From NCBI RefSeq assembly GCF_001078055.1, contig NZ_CP010777.1, positions 3,997,001-4,061,000 on the forward strand: a DNA stretch of 64,000 nucleotides, written 5' to 3'. Shown in pieces: positions 31,346 to 40,073 of the stretch. The stretch comes from Rufibacter radiotolerans. Its GTDB lineage: Bacteria > Bacteroidota > Bacteroidia > Cytophagales > Hymenobacteraceae. The notes beneath the pieces are model-generated. The model had not been told where the DNA came from, ran no database searches, and saw only the letters and a program-made list of their open reading frames with translations. Position 1 is the stretch's first letter. Every line of letters starts with the position of its first letter. A program made the translations under genes and the position numbers.

Positions 31346-31663
31346 TAAGATCACAAAGGCCGCTACCCCCTAAGGCCTGCAACGGGCCAGCCCGGCCTCT
31401 TCGCTAAAGCCACTTTTCCTTTAAAGAATCAGAAAACTGGTTTTATCCTTCTCACTTAATAGCCTTTAAGTATAATTATTTCTAAAAGAATCTGCCCGCA
31501 TTTAGTTCCTGCGGGTAAAAATACCGTACAAATGCCTTAGCACAGGAGCGGACCCCAGGCCGGCCTCAAAAAAAATTTATTTCTTTTTATGGAAATCAAG
31601 CGGCGCCTGTATCATTTAGGCAAACAGTGCTTCCGCTTGACCAGGTCAGGACGAAGAAAAACG

Positions 31664-31698
31664 GTTTTAGGCCTATTTTCCGGAAATCAGACCAAAAC
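31664..31698. repeat. PAL36 copy 16
   Basis: GTTTTAGGCCTA, tip TTTTCCGGAAAT, right arm CAGACCAAAAC; 35 bp. Confidence 0.8.
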
Positions 31699-31804
31699 CA
31701 GCTCCCCGGTATCTTGCGCAGGCAGGAGTAGGTGCAACTTTTCATGTGTTACTGATTTTATTTAATAACAAACCTAGCCAGACCCAAATTGCTATCATTC
31801 CCTT

Positions 31805-31812
31805 TATCTTTG
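31805..31812 (+). promoter_or_regulatory. Putative -7 promoter box of mazG, nearly leaderless
   Basis: TATCTTTG fits TAnnTTTG and ends only 4 nt before the ATG at 31817, so transcription would start at or within a few bases of the start codon. Confidence 0.45.
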
Positions 31813-31816
31813 CCTA

Positions 31817-32635
31817 ATGGAAAACCCTATTGCCCCCGTTTACTCCAGAAAAGCCCAACTAGAGGCCTTTAACCGCCTCCTGGACATCCTGGATGAACTG
31901 CGCGAGAAATGCCCCTGGGACCGGAAGCAAACCTTAGACAGCCTGCGCCACCTCACCATTGAGGAAACGTTTGAACTCTCTGAGGCTATTCTTACCCAGG
32001 ACATGGCCGAGATAAAGAAAGAAGTGGGAGATGTGATGCTGCATTTGGTGTTTTACGCCAAAATAGCCGCAGAGCAACAGCAATTTGATTTAGCCGATGT
32101 TCTCAATGCCCAGTGTGACAAACTGATCTTCCGGCATCCGCACATCTACGGAGACACCAAGGCAGACACCGAAGAGGAAGTGAAACAGAACTGGGAGCGC
32201 CTAAAATTGAAAGAAGGCAACAAATCTGTGCTTTCCGGCGTTCCTTCCTCACTCCCAAGTATGGTAAAGGCCATGCGTATTCAAGAGAAGGCCCGCGGTG
32301 TAGGATTTGATTGGGATGAACCGGCGCAGGTATGGGAGAAGGTAGAAGAGGAGATAGCTGAGTTCAAGGCTGAATTTGACAAGCCCCAGCTTACTCCCGA
32401 AGACAAGGCCAAAGCCACCGATGAACTAGGCGACGTCTTTTTCTCCCTTATCAACTTTGCCCGGTTTCTGGACCTTAACCCAGAAGAAGCGCTGGAGCGG
32501 ACCAACCTGAAATTCATCAAGCGGTTTCAGTACCTGGAGAAGGCCGCGGCTGCCCAGGGGAAGAAACTAAGCGAGATGACCCTGGCAGAGATGGATGTTT
32601 ACTGGAACGAAGCAAAGACAGATAAAAGGAGCTAA
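31817..32635 (+). CDS. mazG: Nucleoside triphosphate pyrophosphohydrolase
   Basis: It hydrolyses NTPs and dNTPs to monophosphates and pyrophosphate, a housekeeping function. The 272 residues contain two MazG domains. The N-terminal one has CPWDRKQTLDSLRHLTIEETFELSEAI with the EExxE metal motif and EVGDVMLHLVFYAKIA. The C-terminal one has VEEEIAEFKAE and DELGDVFFSLINFARFL. Both metal-binding sets (E-x2-E and D/E-x3-D) look intact. The gene stands alone; the Ton operon starts 254 nt downstream with its own long AT-rich leader. Confidence 0.95.
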   Translation: MENPIAPVYSRKAQLEAFNRLLDILDELREKCPWDRKQTLDSLRHLTIEETFELSEAILTQDMAEIKKEVGDVMLHLVFYAKIAAEQQQFDLADVLNAQCDKLIFRHPHIYGDTKADTEEEVKQNWERLKLKEGNKSVLSGVPSSLPSMVKAMRIQEKARGVGFDWDEPAQVWEKVEEEIAEFKAEFDKPQLTPEDKAKATDELGDVFFSLINFARFLDLNPEEALERTNLKFIKRFQYLEKAAAAQGKKLSEMTLAEMDVYWNEAKTDKRS

Positions 32636-32889
32636 GAAAGCGTGTTCTTCCATATTGCAATCGATTGCGATACATTTGGATTTTTGAAATGAAATATGCT
32701 CCTTTATTTGATATTCTGCTTTTAAATCCCTAGGCTTGTATTTACGTTGTCTTAAAATGTACATTTTTGAATTTCTTGGGTAACCTTACAGGGAAGTATT
32801 AGTGTATAAGGGGCAATTAAACTTTTTATCATAATTTTTTACAAACAAACACAGTAACACAACAACTAAACCTAAATTTTTAGAAGACA

Positions 32890-33747
32890 ATGGAAAGAAA
32901 GAGTGCACCTGCAACTGCAAAACCAGTAGTACAAAAAAGTGAAGGCAAGGCAGGCTCAATGTTTGCAAGCATCGTAATTCCTGTGGCCATTATCGCCGCC
33001 GTTTTAATCTACATGTTCATTCTTGGTAACCCTGCCAACTTTGAAGGTAATGACAACGCTAACCACCCGCTTCCAGGCAACATGCTGGGCCAGGTGTATA
33101 AAGGAGGTTTCATTGTACCAATCTTGATCGCGATCAACATCTTGGTATTGGCTTTCTCTATTGAGCGTTTCATGACTATCAGCAAAGCAAAAGGTGGCAA
33201 AGGCCTTGAGCAGTTCGTGCGCACGGTGCGTCAGAAAATGGACGTGGGTGATGTAAACGGAGCTATCGCTATCTGTGATCAACAAAAAGGATCTGTTGCC
33301 AACGTAGTAAAAGCCGGTTTGTTGAAATATCAGGAAATGCACACAGAAGTGGGCATGACCAAAGATCAGCGTATCCTGGCTATCCAGAAAGAGATTGAAG
33401 AAGCTACGGCTCTTGAGTTACCTATGCTGGAGAAAAACCTGGTAATCATCTCTACTATCGCCTCTATCTCTACCCTGGTAGGTCTTATTGGTACAGTATT
33501 GGGTATGATTAAAGCGTTCGCGGCTCTTGCAACTGCAAGTGGTGCCCCAGATGCAACCCAGCTGGCAAACGGTATCTCTGAGGCCTTGATCAACACTGCT
33601 CTTGGTATCACAGGTTCTGCTATCGCTATCGTAGCCTATAACTACTTTACCAGCAAGATTGATGAGTTGACCTATAGCATTGATGAGGCTTCTTACAGCA
33701 TCATCCAGACGTATGCCGCTCAGCACTCTGAAACCAACAGAATTTAA
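32890..33747 (+). CDS. exbB: ExbB/TolQ-family proton channel subunit
   Basis: An inner-membrane proton-channel subunit that energises TonB. The 285 residues include an N-terminal membrane helix (IVIPVAIIAAVLIYMFIL), a second helix near residue 75-95 (GFIVPILIAINILVLAF), and the MotA/TolQ/ExbB core in the second half. There, LISTIASISTLVGLIGTVLGMIKAF (with VIISTIAS) and the EALINTALGI segment form the pore region. It is first of four consecutive Ton genes, with a 28-nt gap to exbD. The AT-rich 250-bp leader suggests its own promoter. Confidence 0.94.
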   Translation: MERKSAPATAKPVVQKSEGKAGSMFASIVIPVAIIAAVLIYMFILGNPANFEGNDNANHPLPGNMLGQVYKGGFIVPILIAINILVLAFSIERFMTISKAKGGKGLEQFVRTVRQKMDVGDVNGAIAICDQQKGSVANVVKAGLLKYQEMHTEVGMTKDQRILAIQKEIEEATALELPMLEKNLVIISTIASISTLVGLIGTVLGMIKAFAALATASGAPDATQLANGISEALINTALGITGSAIAIVAYNYFTSKIDELTYSIDEASYSIIQTYAAQHSETNRI

Positions 33748-33775
33748 TTTTAAGCTTCTTTATTAGAAGGAAGAA

Positions 33776-34384
33776 ATGCCTAAAGTAAAAGTACACAGAA
33801 CCTCTCCATCCCTGGACATGACGCCCATGGTGGACTTGGCATTCCTTCTGGTAACGTTCTTCATGCTTATTTCGAAGTTCGCACCAGAGGAAGTGCTGGT
33901 AGTGGATACGCCGTCTGCAACAAGTGAGATAAAAGCCCCGGATTCCAACATTATCACCATTAGTATTGGTAACGATGAGCGCGTTTTTATTGGTGTAGAT
34001 GACAAAAACACTAAATTGAGATTGATAGACAAAATAAGTGAGAAATACGGAGTAGCCTTCACAGACGCAGAAAAGCAGACATTTGCCAGCCTTGCTTCCT
34101 TTGGGGTTCCTATCTCTCAGTTAAAGTCTTATCTGTCTTTGACGCCCGAGGACATGAAAAAGGTGAACCAGCCGGGTATTCCTATTGATTCTACCAGAAA
34201 TGAGTTGAGAGACTGGGTGCAACAAGCCCGTTACTCTAACCCACAGTCTATTGTAGCTATCAAAGGAGATCAGAAGGCAGGTTATCCAGTTGCTGGTCGT
34301 GTGATTGAAATTTTACAGGATATTAATGTAAACCGTTTCAATCTGGTTACTGACATGGAAGTGAAACCTGTTATTAAAAGATAA
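33776..34384 (+). CDS. exbD: ExbD/TolR-family protein 1
   Basis: A 202-residue partner of ExbB. The single membrane helix follows the signature DMTPMVDLAFLLVTFFMLISKF (Asp in the helix, for proton transfer). The periplasmic domain is longer than in enterobacterial ExbD and contains AVGS-free segments such as LRDWVQQARYSNPQSIVAIKGDQ and ends DMEVKPVIKR. In this phylum two unlike ExbD proteins often follow ExbB, as here. Confidence 0.92.
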   Translation: MPKVKVHRTSPSLDMTPMVDLAFLLVTFFMLISKFAPEEVLVVDTPSATSEIKAPDSNIITISIGNDERVFIGVDDKNTKLRLIDKISEKYGVAFTDAEKQTFASLASFGVPISQLKSYLSLTPEDMKKVNQPGIPIDSTRNELRDWVQQARYSNPQSIVAIKGDQKAGYPVAGRVIEILQDINVNRFNLVTDMEVKPVIKR

Positions 34385-34400
34385 CGAAAGGGAAAAAGAA

Positions 34401-34934
34401 ATGGCAGAAATACAACAGCAAGGCGGCGACGAAGGCGGGAAAAAGCGGGCCAAGAAAGGCTCTACCAAAGTGGATATGACCCCCATGGTAGACTTAGGCT
34501 TCCTTTTGCTTACCTTCTTCGTAATGACCACCACCCTGGCTAAACCGCAGATCATGGAGATTAACATGCCGGTTAAGCCAAAGACTGAAGAAGAAAGAAA
34601 TGAACTAAAGGCATCAAATGCATTTACTATTCTCTTAGGCGGTAACAACCGTATTTTCTACTACCGTGGCCTTCACCAGCCAAACATGAACATTATTCCA
34701 ACGGTAGAGGAAAGCGATTGGTCAGCCAAGGGCATTAGACAAGTGGTACTTGAAGCAACCAGCGCTAATCCTAAACTGGTAGTTTTGATCAAGGCAGATG
34801 AGACGTCAAATTACAAGAATCTGGTAGATATCTTGGATGAGATGGCCATCACCAGCACTCAAAAGTATGCCATTGTACCATTAGACAATGCTGATGCTAC
34901 GTTACTTAGAAATGCAGAAAAAGGAGGGCAATAA
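34401..34934 (+). CDS. exbD: ExbD/TolR-family protein 2
   Basis: A 177-residue second ExbD. A Lys-rich cytoplasmic tail (GGKKRAKKGSTKVD) precedes the signature DMTPMVDLGFLLLTFFVMTTTL. The periplasmic domain has LVVLIKADETSNYKNLVDILDEM. It starts 16 nt after the first exbD, and its stop TAA overlaps the tonB ATG by one base (TAATG), which implies translational coupling. Confidence 0.93.
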   Translation: MAEIQQQGGDEGGKKRAKKGSTKVDMTPMVDLGFLLLTFFVMTTTLAKPQIMEINMPVKPKTEEERNELKASNAFTILLGGNNRIFYYRGLHQPNMNIIPTVEESDWSAKGIRQVVLEATSANPKLVVLIKADETSNYKNLVDILDEMAITSTQKYAIVPLDNADATLLRNAEKGGQ

Positions 34935-35758
34935 TGGATACTACTAAACGTTTGACAAACGCCAGCCTTGATGATATGGTCTTTGAAGGCCGTAACAAAG
35001 AGTATGGCGCGTACATGCTCCGTAAACTGTATAACAAACACGTTACGCGGGCAACAGTAATCGCTATCGCTCTTTTCGTACTGTTCCTAAGCATCCCTTT
35101 GATCCAATCATTGTTTAAGGATGAAGAAGCCGTAAGAAAAGCACCGGTAGTTAAGGTAGTTGACCTGGCAGCACCGCCTTCCGTTGAGAAAGTGGTTCCG
35201 CCACCGCCACCACCACCAGACGCACCACCACCCCCACCACCCGTACGCTCCACCGTTAAATTCACGCCTCCGGTAGTGAAGAAAGACGAAGACGTACGTA
35301 AGGAGGAGATTCCGGACGTGAAAGAACTTCAGAAAACTGATGCCGGGGCTGAAACCGTAAAAGGGGACCCTAATGCACCGCCATCTTTAGAAGGTATTGA
35401 AAACGGCACAAATACGGGCCCAGCTCAGGAAGTCTTTGAAGATAAGGTATACATTGCGGTAGAGAAAATGCCTGAGTTTCCAGGCGGTATGTCTGCCATG
35501 ATGAAATACATGGGTGACAAATTCCGTATCCCGTCTGCTGCCCAGCGTGCTGGCGCCGAAGGAAACGTGGTTCTGTCCTTTGTGGTAGGCCCTACCGGTG
35601 AGATCACCAACATTGAAGTACTGAAAGGCCTTGGTTACGGTCTGGACGAAGAAGCCGTAAGAGTAATCAAGGGAATGCCTAAATGGACCCCAGGAGAGCA
35701 AAACGGCCGTAAGGTGTCTGTAAAATATACAGTTCCTTACCGTATCGTGATCAAATAA
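34934..35758 (+). CDS. tonB: TonB energy transducer
   Basis: It links the ExbB/ExbD proton channel to outer-membrane TonB-dependent receptors. The 274 residues include a cytoplasmic N-terminus with FEGRNKEYGAYMLRKLY (typical of Bacteroidota TonB), a membrane helix at about 40-58 (VIAIALFVLFLSIPLIQSLF), a periplasmic Pro-rich spacer (two runs of 6-7 Pro around residues 92-104), and a C-terminal TonB domain from about 180. That domain has FPGGMSAMMKYMGDKFRIP, GNVVLSFVVGPTGEI and WTPGEQNGRKVSVKYTVPYRIV. A strong hairpin with T-run follows, which ends the core operon or attenuates it. Confidence 0.95.
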   Translation: MDTTKRLTNASLDDMVFEGRNKEYGAYMLRKLYNKHVTRATVIAIALFVLFLSIPLIQSLFKDEEAVRKAPVVKVVDLAAPPSVEKVVPPPPPPPDAPPPPPPVRSTVKFTPPVVKKDEDVRKEEIPDVKELQKTDAGAETVKGDPNAPPSLEGIENGTNTGPAQEVFEDKVYIAVEKMPEFPGGMSAMMKYMGDKFRIPSAAQRAGAEGNVVLSFVVGPTGEITNIEVLKGLGYGLDEEAVRVIKGMPKWTPGEQNGRKVSVKYTVPYRIVIK

Positions 35759-35784
35759 GCATAGCCTCGGCTTAACCTTACCTG

Positions 35785-35834
35785 AAACTCCGGAGACTGA
35801 CATTCCTTAGAATGGACAGACTCCGGAGTTTTTT
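35785..35834 (+). terminator. Terminator or attenuator after tonB
   Basis: AAACTCCGGAG (35785-35795) pairs with CTCCGGAGTTT (35821-35831), with an inner stem CATTC/GAATG, then a run of six T. It lies 27 nt after the tonB stop. Confidence 0.85.
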
Positions 35835-35897
35835 CTTACCACTGCCCTGCTTAAGAAACCAACTTACTTTATGTCACCCGTATAGGGATATTGGCTT

Positions 35898-36155
35898 ATG
35901 AATTACTCCAGAAGACCACAGCGCCAACGACAGGAAAACGCCTATGGCAACATCATGAAGTATATTTCCTTGCTCATGGTGCTGCTATACTTTGGCTTTG
36001 GTCTGTACATTTTACTTTCCAGTCCGCAGCAGATCCCCTTCCCCAAGGAGTTTAAATATATATTGGGCGGCCTGCTGCTTTTCTATGGTTTTATTAGATT
36101 TGTGAGAGCGTATCAACAATACTTTAAGAAACCCAGACGAGATGAAGAAGAATAG
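35898..36155 (+). CDS. Small membrane protein linked to the PstS-like gene
   Basis: An 85-residue product. A basic, Gln/Arg-rich N-terminus (NYSRRPQRQRQ) is followed by two hydrophobic helices (YISLLMVLLYFGFGLYILL and YILGGLLLFYGFIRFV) and a charged tail (KKPRRDEEE). I do not recognise a named family, but small proteins like this commonly sit between tonB and a PstS-like gene in Cytophagales. Its end overlaps the next gene's start by 14 nt, so the two are co-translated. Confidence 0.75.
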   Translation: MNYSRRPQRQRQENAYGNIMKYISLLMVLLYFGFGLYILLSSPQQIPFPKEFKYILGGLLLFYGFIRFVRAYQQYFKKPRRDEEE

Positions 36156-37095
36156 ACTATTGGCTTTGGTAGTATCTGTGCTTACAGGCTTTGCCGCTTT
36201 CTCCTGCAACCAGTCTGGCAAAGGACCCACAGATACTGCTACCACGGGCTCCATCAAGATAAGCGTAGATGAGTCGTTTGCCCCTATCGTAGATTCCCAG
36301 ATTCAGGTATTTGAGTCTTTGTACAAGTACGCCCAGATTGAGGCCGTCTATAAGCCAGAGGCCCAGGTCATGCAAGACCTCCTAAATGACACCATAAGGT
36401 TTGCCATCTTGGCCCGGGAGCTTAACGCCCAGGAAAAAGCAGAGTTTGACCGCGTAAAGATCACCCCACGTGTCTTCAAGATTGCCATAGACGGTATTGC
36501 CCTTATCCTCAACAAAGAGAATACAGACACCACCCTCACCCTGCAGCAGGTACGTAATATCTTCACGGGTAAGACTACCAACTGGAAGCAACTTGACCCG
36601 GCAGCTAAAGACGGCAAGATCACCATTGTCTTTGACAACAGTAACTCCAGTACAGCCCGATTTATCCAGGACTCTATTAACCTCAAGAAGCCTTTACCCG
36701 CCAATACCTACGCCAGTACTTCTAATGCCAAACTGGTGGATTATGTGGCCCAGAACCGAAATGCCATAGGGGTTATTGGCGTGAACTGGATAAGTGAGCG
36801 CGCAGACAGCACCGCCATTAGTTTTCTAAAGAAGGTGAATGTGGTGGGCATCAGCAAGAAAGACAACCCGGCTTCTGTAGATGATTACGTACAGCCCTAC
36901 CAGGGATACCTGGCTCAAGGAACTTATCCCCTTAAAAGAGAGGTTTTTATTATAAGCCGTGAGGCCCGCGCAGGACTTGGCACAGGTTTTGCATCCTTCA
37001 TTACCGGAGACAAGGGCCAGCGAATCATTCTGAAATCTGGCTTAGTGCCTGCTTCCATGCCGGTGCGGATAGTAGGGTTTTCAGAAGAAGAATAA
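36142..37095 (+). CDS. PstS-like periplasmic substrate-binding lipoprotein
   Basis: A 317-residue lipoprotein: the signal sequence ends in a lipobox with Cys (TGFAAFSC, Cys near 25). The mature protein is a PBP-like (PstS type) fold. ISVDESFAPIVDSQIQVFE starts it, DGIALILNKEN and VRNIFTGKTTNWKQL are the classic phosphate-binding-protein segments, and VIGVNWISERAD lies before the C-terminal domain. No PstC, PstA, PstB or PhoU genes are near. The position inside a Ton/TPR operon suggests a role other than ABC phosphate import; this is inference. Confidence 0.85.
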   Translation: MKKNRLLALVVSVLTGFAAFSCNQSGKGPTDTATTGSIKISVDESFAPIVDSQIQVFESLYKYAQIEAVYKPEAQVMQDLLNDTIRFAILARELNAQEKAEFDRVKITPRVFKIAIDGIALILNKENTDTTLTLQQVRNIFTGKTTNWKQLDPAAKDGKITIVFDNSNSSTARFIQDSINLKKPLPANTYASTSNAKLVDYVAQNRNAIGVIGVNWISERADSTAISFLKKVNVVGISKKDNPASVDDYVQPYQGYLAQGTYPLKREVFIISREARAGLGTGFASFITGDKGQRIILKSGLVPASMPVRIVGFSEEE

Positions 37096-37133
37096 ATTTT
37101 ACCCATTTTTCACATTACTAACAACCACAACCA

Positions 37134-38624
37134 ATGAGTAAGAACTGGAAGACGTATGGAGTTTTAGCGGCCGCTTTGTTTGTTTCCGCTGGAGCATCAG
37201 CCACTAATGTGGGCCTGGGTTCTGGTAAGACAACTGCAGCCGTACACGCCTATCTGGAGCAAAATATACTTGCCACTAACCTGGTACAGGACAATTCAGC
37301 CCTAGGCCTGGTAAAACAAGGCAAAGCTGCCCTGCAGCAGAATAAAACCGCAGAAGCCCAACAGCATTTTGACAAAGCCCTGGCTATGACAAAATCTAAG
37401 GACAATAACGTGAAGGTAGCCATTGCCGAAGCTTATGTAAGCACCGGCGTGAAGGACCTTTCCCCTGCTATTAAGCTGTTGGAAGAAGTAGTGAGCAAAG
37501 ACCAGAAGAATGCCAACACCTTTATTCTTTTGGGAGAAGCTTACCTCAACAACAAAACCGTTGATGGTGGTAAGGCGCTGGCTAACTTTGATAAAGCTCT
37601 AAACCTTGAGCCGAAGAACGCCCGTGCACTTTATAGCAAAGGAAAACTTTATGTACAATCCAGAAACTATAAGTCAGCAGGTGAAAACTTAGAGGCAGCA
37701 GTAGCCGCCGATCCTAAGTTCGCTCCCTCTTATTTAGAGCTGGCAGAGCTGTACTATTTAGCAAAGCAGTTCCCTAAGAGCTCTGAATACATAACCAAGT
37801 ACATTTCTCTGGCTGAAAACACGCCTGAGACCCGTGCTAAATACGCCTCTATCCTGTACCTGACAAAGGATTACACCAATGCCATGACAGAGATACAGAA
37901 CGTCTTGAAGGTAGACCCCAATAATGTGGCCATGAACCGCCTGTTGGCTTACTCTTACTTTGACACCAAGCAGTATGACAAAGCCCTGGAGGCCATGAAA
38001 TCATACTTCGCTAAATATGATGAGACCAAGCGTATTCCTTCTGACTACGAGTACTACGCCAATATTCTGGTGGAGAACAAGAAGCCCCAGGAAGCCGTTG
38101 ACCTGATCTTGAAAGCCAAGCAGCTAGACCCTAAGAACCCGATTTATGATGACCTTCTGGCGAAGCAGTACCTAAGCCTTAAGGACTATCCTAAAGCCAT
38201 TGAGGCTTACAAAGCTAAGTTTGCGGTAACGCCTCCTTCCAATACAGATCTGTTCTACTACGGGTATACCTATGAGTTGAATGATAACTACAAGACCGCT
38301 GACAGCGTGTACGCGATCATCACCACTACCAACCCAACGTATGCGTACGGTCACCTTTGGAGAGCCCGGGTAAATTCAAACTTGGACCCAGACACCAAAT
38401 TAGGCTTGGCCAAACCGCACTATGAGGAGTTTATCAAGCTTACCTCTGGTGATAAGGAGAAGTACAAGAAAGACCTGATCACGGCTAACAACTACTTAGG
38501 TTACTTCTATTACCTGAAGAAAGATAAAGCCAATGCCACTAAATACTGGACAGAGGTAAAAGCGCTTGACCCCACCAACGCTGATGCCACTAACGGCTTG
38601 AATGGTTTGAAATCCATGAAATAA
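37134..38624 (+). CDS. Exported tetratricopeptide-repeat protein
   Basis: A 496-residue protein. Its signal peptide (VLAAALFVSAGASA) is followed by TPR-type helix pairs across nearly the whole chain. Examples are GKAALQQNKTAEAQQHFDKAL, NFDKALNLEPKNARALYSKGK and NAMTEIQNVLKVDPNNVAMN, about ten in all. The end is YWTEVKALDPTNADATNGL. It is probably a periplasmic scaffold. It follows the PstS-like gene by 38 nt and is closed by a strong terminator, so it is the last gene of the unit that begins at exbB or at 35898. Confidence 0.88.
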   Translation: MSKNWKTYGVLAAALFVSAGASATNVGLGSGKTTAAVHAYLEQNILATNLVQDNSALGLVKQGKAALQQNKTAEAQQHFDKALAMTKSKDNNVKVAIAEAYVSTGVKDLSPAIKLLEEVVSKDQKNANTFILLGEAYLNNKTVDGGKALANFDKALNLEPKNARALYSKGKLYVQSRNYKSAGENLEAAVAADPKFAPSYLELAELYYLAKQFPKSSEYITKYISLAENTPETRAKYASILYLTKDYTNAMTEIQNVLKVDPNNVAMNRLLAYSYFDTKQYDKALEAMKSYFAKYDETKRIPSDYEYYANILVENKKPQEAVDLILKAKQLDPKNPIYDDLLAKQYLSLKDYPKAIEAYKAKFAVTPPSNTDLFYYGYTYELNDNYKTADSVYAIITTTNPTYAYGHLWRARVNSNLDPDTKLGLAKPHYEEFIKLTSGDKEKYKKDLITANNYLGYFYYLKKDKANATKYWTEVKALDPTNADATNGLNGLKSMK

Positions 38625-38642
38625 GCTTAGAATCCATTTATA

Positions 38643-38678
38643 AAAAAAAGCGCCACTCTCACCAGTGGCGCTTTTTTT
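38643..38678. terminator. Strong terminator after the TPR gene
   Basis: AAAAAAAGCGCCACT pairs perfectly with AGTGGCGCTTTTTTT around CTCACC; A- and T-runs make it work in both directions. It lies 18 nt after the stop. Confidence 0.92.
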
Positions 38679-38716
38679 ATGCCTTACTCTTTTCCGTCAA
38701 TCGCTCACGTTCCCTG

Positions 38717-38751
38717 GTTTGGGGCCGAACTCAGAAAAACAGGCTTAAAAC
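38717..38751. repeat. PAL36 copy 17 (decayed)
   Basis: GTTTGGGGCCG, AACTCAGAAAAA, right arm CAGGCTTAAAAC. The left tip is lost; the right arm is near consensus. Confidence 0.65.
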
Positions 38752-38879
38752 GTAAATTGGTCTTAAGTTCTCCTTGCCCATTGCTGAAGCATTCTGGTCT
38801 TCCCTCCTATTCACCGTTGTGCTTGGGTGCTAGAACCTGTAAATGTGGGTGGCCTGAATTTACAGAAACACAAAGGTTT

Positions 38880-38915
38880 GTTTTGGGCCTGTTTTCCGGA
38901 AAACAGGCCCAAAAC
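38880..38915. repeat. PAL36 copy 18 (perfect 36-bp palindrome)
   Basis: GTTTTGGGCCTG, TTTTCCGGAAAA, CAGGCCCAAAAC: all 18 base pairs match. It is identical to the core of copy 5 at 7023-7058. Confidence 0.92.
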
Positions 38916-38959
38916 AGTCCTCTGTCACTAATACTATAAAGTTATGGCTAACTATTTAG

Positions 38960-40033
38960 TTAGTTGGATCTGGTGGCCAGCATGTTCCCGTATTGGCGCC
39001 ACCGCTCCAATCCCGCCTTGAAATCCTCCGGGAGGTCAGACTCAAAATGGATGTTCTCATGCGAGACCGGATGCACAAAACCCAGAGACTTAGCGTGGAG
39101 GGCTTGCCGCGGAAGCGCCTCAAACGTGTTCTGCACAAACGCTTTGTAAGAACCCGTCTGCTGCCCCTTTAAGATCTTATCTCCGCCGTAGGTGGCGTCA
39201 TTGAACAGGGGGTGCCCCAGATACTTCATATGCGCCCGTATCTGGTGCGTGCGCCCGGTTTCCAGGTTACATTTGATCAGGCTGCAATAGGAGAAATCTT
39301 CCAGCACCTCATAATGGGTCACTGCGGGCTTCCCAAACTCACCATCGGGGTACACGGCCATAACCTTACGGTCTTTGAGGCTGCGGCCTATGTGGCCCAC
39401 AATAGTACCCTTTGGCTGCGCCGGCACGCCCCACACCAGGGCGTAATAGGTACGCTCAATAGAGTGGTCATAAAACTGGCGGGCTAAGTAAGCCATAGAC
39501 AGCTCGGTCTTGGCAATCACCAACAGCCCAGAGGTATCTTTGTCTATGCGGTGCACCAACCCGGGCCGTATCTCTCCGTTACGGTGGGTGGGCAGATTTT
39601 GCAGGTGGTACACCAGGGCATTCACCAGGGTACCGGTCCAGTTATTGTAGGCGGGGTGCACCACCATTCCCGCGGGCTTATTGACAATCAAAAGCTCAGA
39701 GTCTTCAAACATGATGTCTAGGGGAATGTTCTCTGGCAAGACATCTGTTTCCCGGGGCGGGTTGGCTAGCGTGATGGTGATCACGTCCAGGGGTTTTACC
39801 CGGTAGCTGGCCTTGATCACGTTGCCGTTCACGCGCACAGACTCGGCTTTAATGGCGCCCTGTAGTTTGTTGCGGGTCACGTTGGGTAAGCGGTCCATCA
39901 GGAATTTATCCAAGCGCAGAAGGGCCTGACCCTTGTCTACCTGAATACGGTGGTGCTCAAACAACTCATCTGAATCAGGACCGGATATTTCATCGGCGTC
40001 CTCATCTTCTCTTAGGTGCCCAGGTTCCAGCAT
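38960..40033 (-). CDS. rluD: RluA/RluD-family 23S rRNA pseudouridine synthase
   Basis: It isomerises uridines to pseudouridine in rRNA. The 357 residues have an acidic N-terminal extension (about 1-35) and an S4 RNA-binding domain (LLRLDKFLMDRLPNVTRN, SVRVNGNVIKASYRV). The catalytic domain has the Asp in RIDKDTSGLLV and the KxNLETGRTHQIRAHM motif. Annotation as RluD rather than RluC rests on the S4 domain and length. A PAL36 ends 3 nt before the ATG, as read on the minus strand, so the hairpin would lie in the leader against the start codon. Confidence 0.9.
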   Translation of the reverse strand: MLEPGHLREDEDADEISGPDSDELFEHHRIQVDKGQALLRLDKFLMDRLPNVTRNKLQGAIKAESVRVNGNVIKASYRVKPLDVITITLANPPRETDVLPENIPLDIMFEDSELLIVNKPAGMVVHPAYNNWTGTLVNALVYHLQNLPTHRNGEIRPGLVHRIDKDTSGLLVIAKTELSMAYLARQFYDHSIERTYYALVWGVPAQPKGTIVGHIGRSLKDRKVMAVYPDGEFGKPAVTHYEVLEDFSYCSLIKCNLETGRTHQIRAHMKYLGHPLFNDATYGGDKILKGQQTGSYKAFVQNTFEALPRQALHAKSLGFVHPVSHENIHFESDLPEDFKAGLERWRQYGNMLATRSN

Positions 40034-40036
40034 GGC

Positions 40037-40072
40037 GTTTTAGGCGTGTTTTTCAGAATATAGCACAAAAAT
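40037..40072. repeat. PAL36 copy 19 (decayed)
   Basis: GTTTTAGGCGTG, tip TTTTTCAGAATA, then TAGCACAAAAAT; only the outer stem is left. It abuts the rluD start codon. Decay resembles copy 25 at 58997. Confidence 0.6.
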
Positions 40073-40073
40073 A

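Larger units (their letters stand above)
31290..31816. other. 527-bp divergent intergenic region
   Basis: Between glmM and mazG. It holds the glmM promoter candidate, an A-rich tract at about 31566-31590, PAL36 copy 16 (31664-31698) and the mazG promoter box. I see no gene. Confidence 0.6.
38625..38959. other. 335-bp convergent intergenic region
   Basis: It contains the terminator at 38643-38678 and two PAL36 copies (a decayed one at 38717-38751, a perfect one at 38880-38915). Nothing else is evident. Confidence 0.7.
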
